Positions 1 to 10,185 are shown, numbered from the stretch's first letter. The stretch is DNA of 32,907 nucleotides from Geosiphon pyriformis (GCA_016748015.1 JAAOMT010000594.1:241712-274618), one strand, 5' to 3'. Program-made: numbers and translations. The notes: generated by a model from the sequence alone, not told the origin.

Positions 1-29
1 CAAACCGAGCATTCTAGCTTTGGTCTGCG

Positions 30-1265
30 TCACTGGTGGTTTCTTCGTGAACTTACCTGGTTCCATTCGGATCTTTCTTCGCTGGTCCACGTTGGTATGG
101 CTGGTAGTCCTGTTCTTTGGTCATCAGCCCAAGAGAGCTGATAGGTTTCGATGGCTGGTAGTGCTGGATTTTCCTCAAATTCAAAGGTAGGTCTTTGGTT
201 GGTGCTGGGTTTTTGGAAGTGGCCACAGATGGCTGGAATTTTGGCCTGGTGGTCATTATAATTGATCAAAAGCTCTTGGGTGGTCCAGTCTAGGGTGGCA
301 TTGGCTTTTGTTAGCCAGTCATTCTCTACTAACGCTTGATATTGTGTAGCGTCCATTACTAATACTTTTGTAGGTATTACTATGCCGTTAATTTCGAAAG
401 GGAATGAGTCGATTTTGCTATGAGGCAGCTTTGTACTTCCATTGGCTGTTATGATTTGGGACATCGCGGCACGATCAACTTTGAAACCCAGTTGGTTTAC
501 TAGTTGAAGCATTACGATGCTTCCAGCGGATCCGCTGTCTAAGATAAGTTTGATTGGGGTATTGTTTATAGTGGCTTCCATATACATAGCAGTGATTGGG
601 CATTTTTTGTCCAATGCTGCTCCACTGAACATAGCCTCGTTTTTTTCTAATTTAAAAGGAAAAATAGCTGCGAGGCTGCTATCTTCGGTGGCAACTGCTG
701 GTGGTATTGTTTGGCTCAATTTGGAGGAATTTTTGGTTCTGTTTATGTTTCTACCATCATTGTTTCCGATGATCAGGTTTTCCAGTATATTAAGGTAAGT
801 TTGTTGATAATTTTGGTAGTTTGGATTGGTTTGCTGATTGGTTTTGGCGTGGTTTGGATTCCTCTGGACCAACACGTTCTGGTTCCACATGAGCTGATTT
901 CGGGCCTCGGGACGCCAATTCAGGTTGGCTATCATGGGCTGTTGCTGGTAAGCTCCTTGATTTTGATATGTGGTGGGATATTGGCGTGGTATTGGCGTGT
1001 ACTGGTTTCTGGGCATTTGGGGTGGCACGTAGTAATTATTTTCGCATGTTTCCTGTATCATTCGCATTCGACATTGACTAATCAAATGTCCTACACGTTT
1101 GCAAAAATGGCAGGCGCGTGTTTCTGTTCTGAATTCCTGACATGACGAGCGATTATTTCGACTGTCACTGACTTCCTGGCTGCATCTTTGGAGTGGTTGG
1201 TATGTATTTTTTCTCGGATCCGGAATGAGGTAACTTTCTATTTTCTTAGAGAGTTCCTCCTCTAA
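30..1265 (-). CDS. Nucleocapsid zinc knuckle and retropepsin-like protease of element A
   Basis: This frame is in phase with gag and begins right after the gag TGA. A CX2CX4HX4C zinc knuckle (CHFCKR..H..C) is encoded at 1112-1071 and would bind the element's RNA. It is followed by a Gln/Asn/Tyr/Pro-rich linker. An aspartic protease domain comes next: the active-site motif Asp-Ser-Gly-Ser (catalytic Asp at codon 539-537) is preceded by the hydrophobic strand IKLIL, and a NDWL segment lies further on, as in the other elements of this window. No ATG is found at the head of this frame, so expression as a Gag-Pol fusion is more likely than separate initiation. The frame hits TGA at 30-32, after which the few remaining codons are again open, so Pol may continue beyond the window. 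Confidence 0.8.
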   Translation of the reverse strand, partial: LEEELSKKIESYLIPDPRKNTYQPLQRCSQEVSDSRNNRSSCQEFRTETRACHFCKRVGHLISQCRMRMIQETCENNYYVPPQMPRNQYTPIPRQYPTTYQNQGAYQQQPMIANLNWRPEARNQLMWNQNVLVQRNPNHAKTNQQTNPNYQNYQQTYLNILENLIIGNNDGRNINRTKNSSKLSQTIPPAVATEDSSLAAIFPFKLEKNEAMFSGAALDKKCPITAMYMEATINNTPIKLILDSGSAGSIVMLQLVNQLGFKVDRAAMSQIITANGSTKLPHSKIDSFPFEINGIVIPTKVLVMDATQYQALVENDWLTKANATLDWTTQELLINYNDHQAKIPAICGHFQKPSTNQRPTFEFEENPALPAIETYQLSWADDQRTGLPAIPTWTSEERSEWNQVSSRRNHQ

Positions 1266-2729
1266 TCATGTTACTCTTTTCTCTAATGTTTCTGTCTTAT
1301 TTTCCTCCATTATCATGTTAACCATTTGACTATAGTTAGCTTCTTTCTCAGCCGATTCAAGGGCTCTGGCGAGCATAACGGCTTCTGGTAAGGAATTAGG
1401 GTGGGCAGGGCGTACTCTTCCTAAAATGCTGCTTTTTAATCTTCTAATAAACTGATTTAAAACCTGAGGATCAGTGTAGTATCCTTGTTCAATCGCTTCA
1501 ATCTGATGACAAATTCGATTGAATCGAACAAGGTATTGGGTAACAGTTTCACCAGTATTTTGCTTGATAGTATTGAATTTGTTCTGTAGTTGGATTACGA
1601 CGTTTGGGTTGCTAAAATACTCCAGGAGTGCATTTTTAAATTCGGCGAAGCTCATGGGTTTTGTTTCCAGACTTTGATACCACGAGTCGGCTGTGCCTTT
1701 CAGGAAGAAAGGTAATGTTTGAATTGCTCTTTGGTCATTCCAGTTATTTGCCTGGATGGCTTTTTGTGCTTCTCTGAGCCATGTGTGCACGTCCGTTTCT
1801 TCTTCCTCTCCTGAGAAATCTGTTAGTCTTGCAATGTATGGTGTGGTCATTTCGTTGCCGTTTTCTGCTGATGGGTTTATTGGTCTAAGAGGAGGTGGAA
1901 TGATATTTCTTTGAGGGTTTCTAAAGATGGCTTCTTTTATATTCAGTTCTTCCTCTTGATCACGAGTTTCTTGGTTTCTGGACTGGCTGCTTGTTCCAAT
2001 GACTGGTCTTGTGATTGTTTTTTTGCTGGTCTCTTTTTCGGATTCTGATTCAGACTCCTCTTCACGGTTTTCAAACCCTGTTCTAAATTTTGGCTGAAAA
2101 AGAGGGTTTTGAAATAGTGATGAATATCCTCCTGTAATTGGTATGTCTCCCCAGTTACGTTGTTTAATTTTATCAATATAACTAGGAGTTCTTGGCATTT
2201 GTGGAGTTGATGTTGATGATGATGCAGCTCCTAATGGAATTTGTATCTTATTTTCTGGTAAAAAATTGTATGATTTATCTTTTGGTGAATAAATACATTG
2301 TTTCTTTATTGATTGAGTGACAGTTTTCTTTGGCGTTTGAGCTGGTGTTCCTAGTTTTTGCTGGTTACTTTCCTGATTAGTTTCTAAATTTTCTTTGGTT
2401 TTGTTGGCACGTTCTCTAGTGTTTCCTGTGGATATTAGAAAATTTTTGTTGGTGTATTGCTCAATTTCTTGATGGATTTTGACAATAGTTGCGGCTATTA
2501 CTGCTACTTCTTTTGTATTGTATTGTGATAATTCTCTATACAATCCAAGTTTTGCGTTGTGTGGTTCTTCTTCCTTTCCTATATGATAATTTATTCTGGC
2601 GTTGATATAATAAGTGAGAGCAGATTCTGCTGGACAACACCCTTCTGGTAATCCAAGATCACTTTGATTTTGTGTGTAAATAGCACGGCAGAATTCAAGA
2701 ACAGTAAGATTAGGGGTTTTTGTCGCCAC
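1266..2729 (-). CDS. gag: Gag (capsid-like) protein of element A
   Basis: A 487-residue frame starting with ATG 65 nt downstream of the primer-binding site. The N-terminal 110 residues are conserved with element E. Residues about 110-300 are a polar, low-complexity linker with an acidic stretch near 222-232 (alternating Glu and Ser). Residues about 300-440 match the retrotransposon Gag core (retrotrans_gag type), with the usual pattern of a Trp in WLREAQKAI, a second Trp before YQSL, a LLEYFS segment and a QYLVRF segment. The protein would assemble virus-like particles in the cytoplasm. It ends at a TGA, but the same frame continues without another stop into the zinc knuckle and protease. The TGA is therefore either a readthrough stop or a mutation. 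The ORF length and the lack of internal stops suggest recent activity. Confidence 0.85.
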   Translation of the reverse strand: MATKTPNLTVLEFCRAIYTQNQSDLGLPEGCCPAESALTYYINARINYHIGKEEEPHNAKLGLYRELSQYNTKEVAVIAATIVKIHQEIEQYTNKNFLISTGNTRERANKTKENLETNQESNQQKLGTPAQTPKKTVTQSIKKQCIYSPKDKSYNFLPENKIQIPLGAASSSTSTPQMPRTPSYIDKIKQRNWGDIPITGGYSSLFQNPLFQPKFRTGFENREEESESESEKETSKKTITRPVIGTSSQSRNQETRDQEEELNIKEAIFRNPQRNIIPPPLRPINPSAENGNEMTTPYIARLTDFSGEEEETDVHTWLREAQKAIQANNWNDQRAIQTLPFFLKGTADSWYQSLETKPMSFAEFKNALLEYFSNPNVVIQLQNKFNTIKQNTGETVTQYLVRFNRICHQIEAIEQGYYTDPQVLNQFIRRLKSSILGRVRPAHPNSLPEAVMLARALESAEKEANYSQMVNMIMEENKTETLEKRVT

Positions 2730-2793
2730 TTTTGTCTTTTCTTTTTTAGCAATGAATTATTGCTAATTATTATTTCCTTTTTGATTTTCTTTT

Positions 2794-2809
2794 CTCGTAG
2801 GGTTCACCA
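2794..2809 (-). other. tRNA primer-binding site of element A
   Basis: On the minus strand the sequence TGGTGAACCCTACGAG starts two bases after the LTR end. TGG is the complement of a tRNA CCA end, so this is the site where a host tRNA would prime minus-strand DNA synthesis. The tRNA cannot be named with certainty. The site differs from that of elements D and E. Confidence 0.7.
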
Positions 2810-2811
2810 AA

Positions 2812-3155
2812 TGTTACGGGATGGTTTTCTTGTTATATTTAATTGCTGATATCCCACTTTAATTGCAATCAGTCTTTCGTGAGTTTCTCAATTCTATTTG
2901 TGTGATAATGTCACTGTTACACTGAAGACTTTCTTTTTACTATTGTGATGTAAGTTATTCTTTAATTCTTGATTATTGTGTGTGTTTATGTACTCCTTCT
3001 CAGAGGCTGAACTAAAATCTACCCACTGTCTGGGGTCTTCTCTGAGGCTATTCTTGCAATTGCCTGATGTGTTTCTCTAATCTAGAAACACAGAATGTTA
3101 ATGGTCTTTAGCGCTTTTCTAATTCTCACAATAAAGCTTTTATCAATTAGTAACA
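2812..3155 (-). repeat. 5' LTR of element A
   Basis: A 344-bp stretch bounded by the 6-bp inverted repeat TGTTAC...GTAACA, placed immediately before a primer-binding site. These are the expected marks of a Ty3/Gypsy LTR. The partner LTR lies outside the window, so the outer boundary (3155) rests on the inverted repeat alone, and no target duplication can be checked. The sequence shows no clear similarity to the LTRs of D or E beyond the terminal bases. Confidence 0.65.
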
Positions 3156-3659
3156 ACGTGAATAATCTTGATCAAGGATTATTCTTCCAAGGGATTCAGT
3201 TGATGAATGATAGTTTCATTCAATAAATAATACAAGTAAGTTTCTTAATACTTTGGGTTGTGATAGTTCTGTTTTAAATATTCTTTTTCATTTTTTTTTG
3301 ATTTTTAAAGGTTTCTTGGGATATTTAATTTGAAAGTATTATTTAAAGTGGAGTTTGTTGGATAAAATTGGATCTGTTGCTTGATAAGTTATGATTTTTA
3401 TTACTTGATTGATTATTTCCCAATATTAAAACTACTGTATATATACATGTTTGTAGTTCTACGAGAAAATACTTTCTTTTTGATATTTCAACCTGGTATT
3501 TGCTGCTATTACCAGTTGGTGTTGGCTGCTATTGTGAACTGGTGCTTGCCACTATCGCGAAATAGTGTTTGCTACTATGTTAATTATTACTTTTCTAAGA
3601 TTATTACTGTGCTATATTATGATTGAATAGTTTGTATTATTTTTATGATTCTTTTTGCT
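3156..3659. other. Unassigned AT-rich interval with a minisatellite
   Basis: No gene is supported here. The longest plus-strand open frame (about 3381-3626) is explained by the 24-bp repeat, whose length is a multiple of three, and by chance. The interval separates element A from the decayed fragment C. A near-palindrome around TTGATCAAG lies just outside the A LTR at about 3166-3188. Confidence 0.5.
3492..3581. repeat. 24-bp minisatellite, about four diverged units
   Basis: Four consecutive units of 23-24 bp share the pattern CTGGTGTTTGCTGCTATT followed by a variable six bases. Unit ends are near 3513, 3537, 3561 and 3581. The third unit contains the self-complementary hexamer TCGCGA, an unusual CpG-rich spot in this sequence. 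Function unknown. It could be a remnant of a repeated linker inside a lost gag gene, since the gag linkers of these elements also carry short in-frame repeats. Confidence 0.6.
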
Positions 3660-5100
3660 AAATTCTTAAACCGTAATACCAGACAGAAATTTTTTATTAT
3701 CTTCACAGACAACAAAAAAGAAAAATTACAAACATCAACAAGAATATTAAGAAAAATACAACCACTTACATAAAAGAAACCAAGAGTAATTTTACTTATT
3801 TATCTGTTATACTATTATATACCAGAAAGTACTATTCAAATAACATCAACTATAATCACATTAAAAACACCATTATTTAAAATACTATTTTAAAACAATT
3901 AAAAAAAAACCAGATTATTAGGAACTTACAGCAATTTTTTTGAAAGATTTAAATTATAACCAACAACTTTATTAGAACTTTGATTATTGCTATTTCAACC
4001 AGATTTTAGAGTCATTAGTCCTTGGAAAAAAACTGATTCAAAAGAAAAAAAAGATAATGATCAAAGAATTTATAACCAAAATCTAATTCTAGAAAATTTG
4101 AAAATACAAACTCTAATTGTTTCAACTTCACTAAATCTGAACAATCCAAACTCAGCTTCTATTATTCCACAAAAATTATCTTTGATAACTCCAATTAATC
4201 AATTACTAATTGTACCAATTGCATCACTACAACAATAACTTTAACAATTATCACAATAATAACAAGTAGTACCAATAGCATACACACCTATTGTCAAATT
4301 CGAAAAATTTACCAATAAAAAGAACAATATCCAAACATAATTAAATAATGTCACCAAAGTGATTACAGCCAATAATTGAGACAATATTAGAGGTTTTTAA
4401 GCTATTTTTTACTTTTTACAAAATACTGCCAACTCATGATATTAGAACTTTGTTAACAAATCACAAATTTTTAATGCATTTAAAACTGCATTTTTACAAT
4501 ACTTCAGTGATCACAATAATATTAATAGATTATTAACTGGGTTTATTACATTTAAACAAAATAAAACTAAAACAGTTACTACTTACTTAGGACACTTCCA
4601 CAGAAATTTGCACCAAATATAAGCAATACAAGCTGACTACTTTACCAAAACACAAATTTTAAACCAATTTATCCACAGACTATGCAGTAGCTTGTCATAA
4701 TGAGTATGTCTAATACACCCAAATATGCTTCAAAACACAGTTATATATGTCAAAGATTTCAAATTGGCCAAACTTAAAGCTAATCATATTTAAGCTGTCA
4801 ACTTAGTAATGAATTATCTGAATTAGATATTAAATTAAAGCAATTTGGTAAAGTCATTAATCAGAAAATCAAGAGATATTTAGCTAACAATCAGACAATC
4901 TATTAACTTTTACAATGCCATGACAATTTAGAAAACTCAAATTGTTTTCCAAATTAATTACATCTATTATTCTCATTAACCAATCAATTGTGGCAGTAAA
5001 AAATACATATTTGCCACTATTGTGGTGAACAAAAACACTTGAAATTAGACTGTTATGCAAATTAAAATAACCAATAATCAGGAAATCAATATTAAAACTC
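3660..5100 (+). pseudogene. gag remnant of element C
   Basis: Decayed copy of the gag gene. The first part still resembles residues 90-110 of the element A Gag. The middle region matches the E linker that carries the 54-bp repeat, but here only one repeat unit is visible. The core lies at about 4290-4700. The zinc knuckle at 5012-5053 is intact as CX2CX4HX4C (CHYCGE..H..C), a notable survival in such mutated sequence. In-frame stops are numerous, and those that can be compared with E come from CAA, CAG or TGG codons. No functional product is expected. Confidence 0.7.
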
Positions 5101-5479
5101 TAATTGCTGATTTCAAACTCCGAATTATATTCCAAATTAAGGATCATATTAATCTTATTACATCTTAATAACACAATAACTAATATACTTACCTTTAGTA
5201 TATCAAGTTTTAGCACCAGTTATTTATTAGTCACAGCCACCAAATATCTATTAGCTGCAGCCACAAATTATATATCAATCACCATTAATTCAAACATTAT
5301 TATAAAATTTAGGTCAAATATTAACTAGTAACCAAAAACCAAGAATTTTTCACACTTAACAGAACTGGAAATTAATAATAGTAATACACTAACTAATTTC
5401 CAGTTTATTAAATTAACCATTAGAATCATGCCAGTGGAGTTCAGGAAGTGGATACACCTAAAACTCGAATTTTTAGAAC

Positions 5480-6115
5480 TATTTAAGTCTTTTAATTATC
5501 TTAGAAACCAGCTTATTCAATAACTTAAAAAGTCTAAAAACACTACTTATTAGCAATATTTCATTAACAACTATTATTGAGAATGAATTACTTGCAGCCA
5601 TATTTTTATTCAAAATAAAAGAATCAATAATGTCATTTTTATTTAATAAAATCACTTTTAATGCCAAATCCATTACAGTAATATATACAAATATCAAAGT
5701 TAATAGCCATTTTATTAAACTAATTCTTAATAGTAGATTAACAGACAGTATTATCACATAATAATTCATGAATCAATTAAGTTACCAAGTTAATTATGCT
5801 GCCAGCACCAAAATTATCACCATTAATAGAATAATAAAAACACTCATTGATAAGATTGACAACTTTCTATTTGAAGTTAATGACATTATAATATCAATCA
5901 AAATGTTGGTAATAGAAGCCACATAGTACCAAACATTAGTTGGTAATAACTGGCTGTTCAAAACTAATGCCATGCTCAACTAAAATATTCAAGAGCTACA
6001 GTTTAGTTAAGATGGTCTGCAAACTTAGGTATTTGCTACTTGCAGCTATTTCAAATCATCTATTATGTATTTACTAATAAAACTTAAGGAAAAAAAAGAA
6101 AAACCTATCTGGAAA
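5480..6115 (+). pseudogene. protease remnant of element C
   Basis: Matches the protease of element E (22216-22863) along its length, including the strand before the active site and the segment corresponding to NDWL. The active-site triplet reads Asn-Ser-Arg (5729-5737) instead of Asp-Ser-Gly, so the catalytic Asp and the neighbouring Gly are both gone, each by a G-to-A change. The downstream half is interrupted by stops. Non-functional. Confidence 0.65.
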
Positions 6116-7870
6116 GCTTATTAAGTCTTATGAGCTAATAAAAACTACAATAAATTATCACTGATCTTAATCTAAAAAAAAAAGAAAAAAAAACAACAAC
6201 TTTAAGTCACTACCTTAACATATATTTTATATGATACTATACTACCAAAACAATCAACTTATTGCTAATCCAAACTAATTTGCATTGATATGGCAAAAAA
6301 TTGTTAACAATGGGCATATGTTAGAGTAATAATGAAGAATGGCCAATAACAACCAAGTATTATTGTTGCCTATGCATTCTTAAATACTTTAAATAACCCA
6401 AATAACAGAAAAAATAGGACAATAAGTCTTGTCTCATATGTAGAACAATTTTTCTTGATGAAAAAATATGGAATGACATTTATGAGTGAGGAGAAACATG
6501 TAATGAATTGTGTCAATATACAATTCTAATCAATGATTAAATACAAAAAAAGACTTTGATTAATGCCATCTAAAAATAAGTGCTAAGACAATTGAAAAAT
6601 TATCTACATAACAAACACAAAATTTGGAAAATAGTAAGTGTTAAAGCTAAAAGTGCTTTACCCAATAAAATATTGAAGATTAAAAATAATTCACTAATAC
6701 TTTCTGAACCCAAATTTGTCTTAATCTTCAACATTTTTAATAATGTTATAAATAATTCAGAATAATTTTATAAGCACTACCAAAATCTAGCACCAACTTG
6801 TGAAAAACAAGAGCAAAGACTAGAACAATTAAATATAAAGCTGTATAAACATTGTTTAATTTCTAATAACTTCGAATATTGTGATAATTGTAACTTTATT
6901 TACAATTCACTATCATATATGATCTATTTAATTTCTGAAAAAAAAGAACCAATCAGTAAATGTACATCAGAATTGAAATTGAAAATTAATTATAATTCAA
7001 ACTTTGACAATGACAACAATGATGGTTTTAACTCTATTTACTATGACAATAACAATAACAATTCAAACTCTAATTACAACTCCAAACAATATATTATGTT
7101 TTTAAATCTGTTAATAAAGCAAAAACTAAAATAGTTCAGCAATAATAATAAAATATTATGTTAAAAAGTATGCATGATACTAATATAAGGTTTAATCTCA
7201 AATATCCAAGAAAAACTGCCATCAGATTAGAACCATATTTATATACCAATATAGATTTAAAAATAGCACTAGAAATTTCAGCAACAACAATGGTTTAACT
7301 AACTTTTAGATCTAGTTTAATAAAAAAAAGATTAATATCAGAGGAGAAATAATTGATGCAGAATATATAGAAAATATTATTGTAATACTACAAAATAACT
7401 CAGAAAAAGAATATATAATTGAACCAAATAAAAAGATAACACAGACAATATTTCTGTCTTTGATTAAAATAACTTAGTTAGTATTAGTAAGAACAAGTAA
7501 AAAATTAAAAATTATAGCAAAAGAAAAAAAAAGATTCAGATTAATGAGTAAAATAGATATATTAGTTAATATAGCAGAAAAAAAAACAATTAATAAGAAA
7601 GAAATTATCTCTATTTATCAATTAATTTCTATTTTATCATATAACTAATATATGATAATTATAGAAAAGAAAATAAAAAATCAACTCCAAATTTTTGAAG
7701 TAAAAACAAACATTTGTGAATTAAAAAAAATTGTCATTACCAATCTCTACATACTAGCCAAGAACAACAAACACATCAAAATTTTAATATACAACACAAC
7801 TAGAGACCTTATAAAAATACAAAATAGAATTATCATCAGATACTTAAGTATTAAAGTTGAAAATTAAACA
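6116..7870 (+). pseudogene. Cys-rich module and dUTPase-like remnant of element C
   Basis: Collinear with 22870-24675 of E. A C-x2-C-x19-C-x3-C module is encoded at 6430-6513 with all four Cys retained, although one TGA lies between the Cys pairs. A polar, Asn/Asp-rich linker follows (about 6960-7090). The dUTPase-like region is at about 7190-7560: the segment for motif III (I-I-D-A-x-Y) can still be read near 7350-7370, and the segment equivalent to the motif IV region (KIxQxIFL) near 7430-7460, but both are altered. The last part (7652-7867) is the conserved linker between the dUTPase-like domain and RT. Function of the Cys module is unknown. Confidence 0.6.
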
Positions 7871-8027
7871 TCTACCATCATTTTAGACTTTTCATAGCTT
7901 TGTAAATATGTGAATATTATATCACAAACAATATATAAATGAAAAGAATATTATTTGCTTCAACCAGAATAATTGGAACAAATAAACTTAGAAAACTTAA
8001 ATCTATTTCAACATATGCAACTTAAAA

Positions 8028-8935
8028 TATTACAGATGATTATTTGGGATGTTAGTACTAATAACAAATCTGTAACTTAATATTTAATAGCTTATGATGT
8101 CAATAATATCTGAAAATTTATGTGATCTGAAAATTTTGGTTGAATTTTTTGTATAATAAACAGAGATTCAATAATTGTTTCTGTACTCTTTTAGAAGTGT
8201 ATTCTATGAATTACTTTTTTTAGTGTAATAATTAATTTATTCTGACAGTTGTGCTCTTTTAATAAGCTATTCTTAAATTTCTACTCTTATTCTTGGGTCT
8301 TTTACTAGACTATTCTTAATATCAATACTTAGTGCTTAATTTTTTTAATTATTTAGTAAACAACAAAGAAACAAAACAAAGAAAATAAAAAAAAATAATA
8401 GAAAAATAAGAAAAAAAAATAAAAAATTAGTATTCTATTAATAGTCATAATCAAGAGCTATTGATCCAGTGTGATTAAGTATTGGAGCTTATCAACATAA
8501 AATGTTAATAACATAGAAATGATTAATATTTTTTAATTAAATAACAATAACATAGATGTAGGTGATAATTAATATTTTATTAATATGTGATTAATTTTAT
8601 TTTAAGTTATAGAAAACTATCTTTTAAAAAAAAAGTATTAGATAATTAATTGATTATTGGTTTTGATTTTAAACTGAATTCTGTTTTTTTCTGCTTTTAA
8701 TATTCTTATTATATATATATAATTAATGTTATATAAGATTCCTTAGATTTCTTTGATTGTTTTAGCCAGAAATTCTGAAATTCCTGAAATCTTGTAATTT
8801 TTTGAAAGAAATCATGAAATTTCTGGAATTCTGCAATTTTTTAAGAGAAATTCTGAAATTTTTTTTTTATTATATCTATTTCTAATTGGCTATTTTATAT
8901 TTTTATTAAAAATTTTTAATTTTCTATAAGTAATA
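8028..8935 (-). repeat. Solo LTR of the E family, inverted
   Basis: Read on the minus strand, this interval aligns with the element E LTR from its start (decayed TGTTAC, seen as TATTAC on the minus strand at 8935-8930) to its end (CTGTAATA at 8035-8028). The alignment includes the AATAGCTCTTGATTATGAC block and the CAGTTTAAA block. The neighbours on both sides are plus-strand remnants of other elements, so no internal region belongs to it: it is a solo LTR left by recombination. No target duplication is evident. It cuts the right end of fragment C, so it arrived after C or formed at a rearrangement junction. Confidence 0.7.
8768..8865. repeat. 39-bp tandem repeat inside the solo LTR, about 2.5 units
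   Basis: Two full 39-bp units (8768-8806 and 8807-8845) and a partial third unit begin with AGAAAT and end with a run of six T and a few purines. The position corresponds to the LTR area where the 3' LTR of E has an extra short repeat compared with its 5' LTR, so this part of the LTR seems prone to slippage. Confidence 0.65.
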
Positions 8936-9488
8936 ATGATTATTGTTTTATGTAAAACCAGTAAAAAAACAAACTTATAGAACAAAATGCTGTCTTTAGT
9001 TTTTTTTGCTTATAAAACTATAAATTATAACATAACTAGTTATAAACTCTTTTATTTGCTCTATAGACAAATGGCAATTTTACTAATAGAAACTAATATT
9101 AAGACAATACCCTTTGAAAAAATTACAATAAAGAATTACAAAGACATTTTGCAAAAAACTTAGTACTATTTTTGACTTCTTAATAGAAACATGAATAATT
9201 GTTTTTAAAAAAATAAAACAATTTCAAGAAAAACTTAAGAAAAAAAAATCTATAAAACATTTTTTTTAAGTGTTGATAACTTAATTTTAGAATATTGCTC
9301 AAACAGAGACAATATCTATAGTGATAAGTTTTCTAATTAATAGAAAGAATCTTTTATATTTAACAAAGTTTTGAACAATGGTTTTTATATCCTACAAGAT
9401 TAATATAGAACAATATTTAATAATTATTCTATTTATAATACATAATTCAAGAAATATTACAAACAACCTAATTGGTTATCTAATGTAG
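8936..9488 (+). pseudogene. Element D' left half: remnant of the integrase C-terminal region
   Basis: From about 8950 onward this aligns with 15270-15800 of element D (end of the integrase core and C-terminal domain), with nearly all differences being C-to-T or G-to-A. The reading frame is broken by stops and a frameshift. It ends exactly where the 5' LTR of D begins, and the homology resumes at 17168 after the 3' LTR of D, so it is the left half of an older element that D interrupted. The first bases (8936-8950) are a junction that cannot be assigned. Confidence 0.75.
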
Positions 9489-9580
9489 TATTACAGTTGA
9501 AATCTATAGTTTTTATTAGTTATCACATGTATTAGCCACTGATGTCATATAATTAGCCACCCTATTTTTAGATAATGATC

Positions 9581-9658
9581 GTTGACCTGATCAATAACCT
9601 GACTGTTGACCTGATCATTGACCTGATTATTAACCTGATCATTGATCTGGTCATTGAC
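9581..9658 (+). repeat. 12-bp repeat array upstream of the TATA box, 5' LTR of D
   Basis: About 6.5 units of the pattern ATTGACCTGATC. The 3' LTR has about 3.5 units (16605-16646), and the LTR of the older D' about 5.5 (17924-17990). Many units contain the palindrome TGATCA across the unit border. The location, 14 bp before the TATA box, suggests an enhancer or activator-binding array; that role is inference. Confidence 0.75.
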
Positions 9659-9671
9659 TACTTTAGATAAC

Positions 9672-9680
9672 TATATAAAT
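9672..9680 (+). promoter_or_regulatory. TATA-like box in the 5' LTR of D
   Basis: TATATAAAT directly follows the 12-bp repeat array. The same spot in the 3' LTR reads CTATATAAG (16659-16667). Conservation in both LTRs supports a promoter role. The transcription start was not determined. Confidence 0.55.
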
Positions 9681-10185
9681 GATGATTCCCTTAGCTGTAG
9701 AAAGACATGATCAAAAGTAACGAAATAAACAATATTAATTACTTCTTCTCATAATTGCTTATTCCTCTTTCCTTACCTTTAAGTATCTACTTGTTGGCAT
9801 TCACATACCTTATCTTTTCCCCTTCTTGATTTGTATTTGTTAGAATTAGCCTAAGAAGCAATTGGCTTGCTCTTGTAATTCATTGAATAAAGAAACGATT
9901 GAAAAGTACAACAATATCTGTTATTGATTCTAAGAATCGCCGAGTTGAGGCATAGAATAATAGCAGTGATGTTATCTTGTTGACAATCACAGACTATTCC
10001 TCTACCTTCAGATTTAAGAAAAGATTAGCGAATGTGATTTTTATGAGACTGATCACGCACATTGAATTCCTACTTATTCAATTCACTCCCTTATTGTAAT
10101 TCCCTCTTTGTTTATTTCCATCACCATACAATACTGTTCTCTCTTGCTATCCGTTAACTTGTTACTCCAACCCATAACATAAAAG

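Larger units (their letters stand above)
1..3155 (-). mobile_element. Element A: 5' part of a Ty3/Gypsy LTR retrotransposon, cut by the window edge
   Basis: Read on the minus strand, this stretch gives in order a 5' LTR (3155 to 2812), a 2-nt spacer, a primer-binding site, a gag reading frame, a zinc knuckle and a retropepsin-like protease. That is the start of a Ty3/Gypsy element; RT, RNase H, integrase and the 3' LTR would lie left of position 1. It is clearly richer in G and C than the other elements here, and its roughly 900-codon reading frame is broken by only two TGA codons (1266-1268 and 30-32), so it is the youngest or best-kept LTR element in the window. Its Gag aligns by eye with that of element E over the N-terminal part, the capsid-like core and the end of Gag, so A and E are relatives. 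Confidence 0.85.
3660..8027 (+). mobile_element. Element C: decayed internal fragment of an E-type Ty3/Gypsy element
   Basis: This stretch aligns collinearly with about 20320-24785 of element E: end of the Gag N-domain, gag core, zinc knuckle, protease, Cys-rich module and dUTPase-like region. It stops just before the RT. It has no LTR of its own on the plus strand and is truncated at both ends; its right end is cut by a minus-strand solo LTR at 8028. Compared with E, it has lost most C and G bases to T and A, so nearly every reading frame is broken. It is one of the two oldest layers in the window. Confidence 0.8.
9489..10179 (+). repeat. 5' LTR of element D
   Basis: This 691-bp direct repeat matches 16513-17167 throughout, with mostly transition differences and a length difference caused by the 12-bp repeat array. 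It holds a TATA-like box (TATATAAAT, 9672-9680) and an AATAAA (9886-9891), as expected for the U3-R-U5 layout of an LTR that drives and ends its own transcript. Confidence 0.9.

Noticed and set aside
517-1145. Plus-strand open frames opposite gag-protease of element A
   Set aside because: Antisense shadows of a clearly recognisable minus-strand protease.
2794-2809. Possible tRNA gene fragment
   Set aside because: Only a 3'-end complement is present at the expected distance from an LTR, so it is a primer-binding site.
3381-3626. Open frame of about 80 codons over the minisatellite
   Set aside because: It is produced by a 24-bp repeat whose length is a multiple of three; no domain and no coding support.
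5479-5979. Minus-strand hydrophobic open frames that resemble membrane proteins
   Set aside because: They are antisense to the decayed protease of C; AT-rich codons give a false hydrophobic appearance.
9581-9658. CRISPR-like array
   Set aside because: Units are contiguous 12-mers without spacers, inside an LTR of a eukaryotic element.
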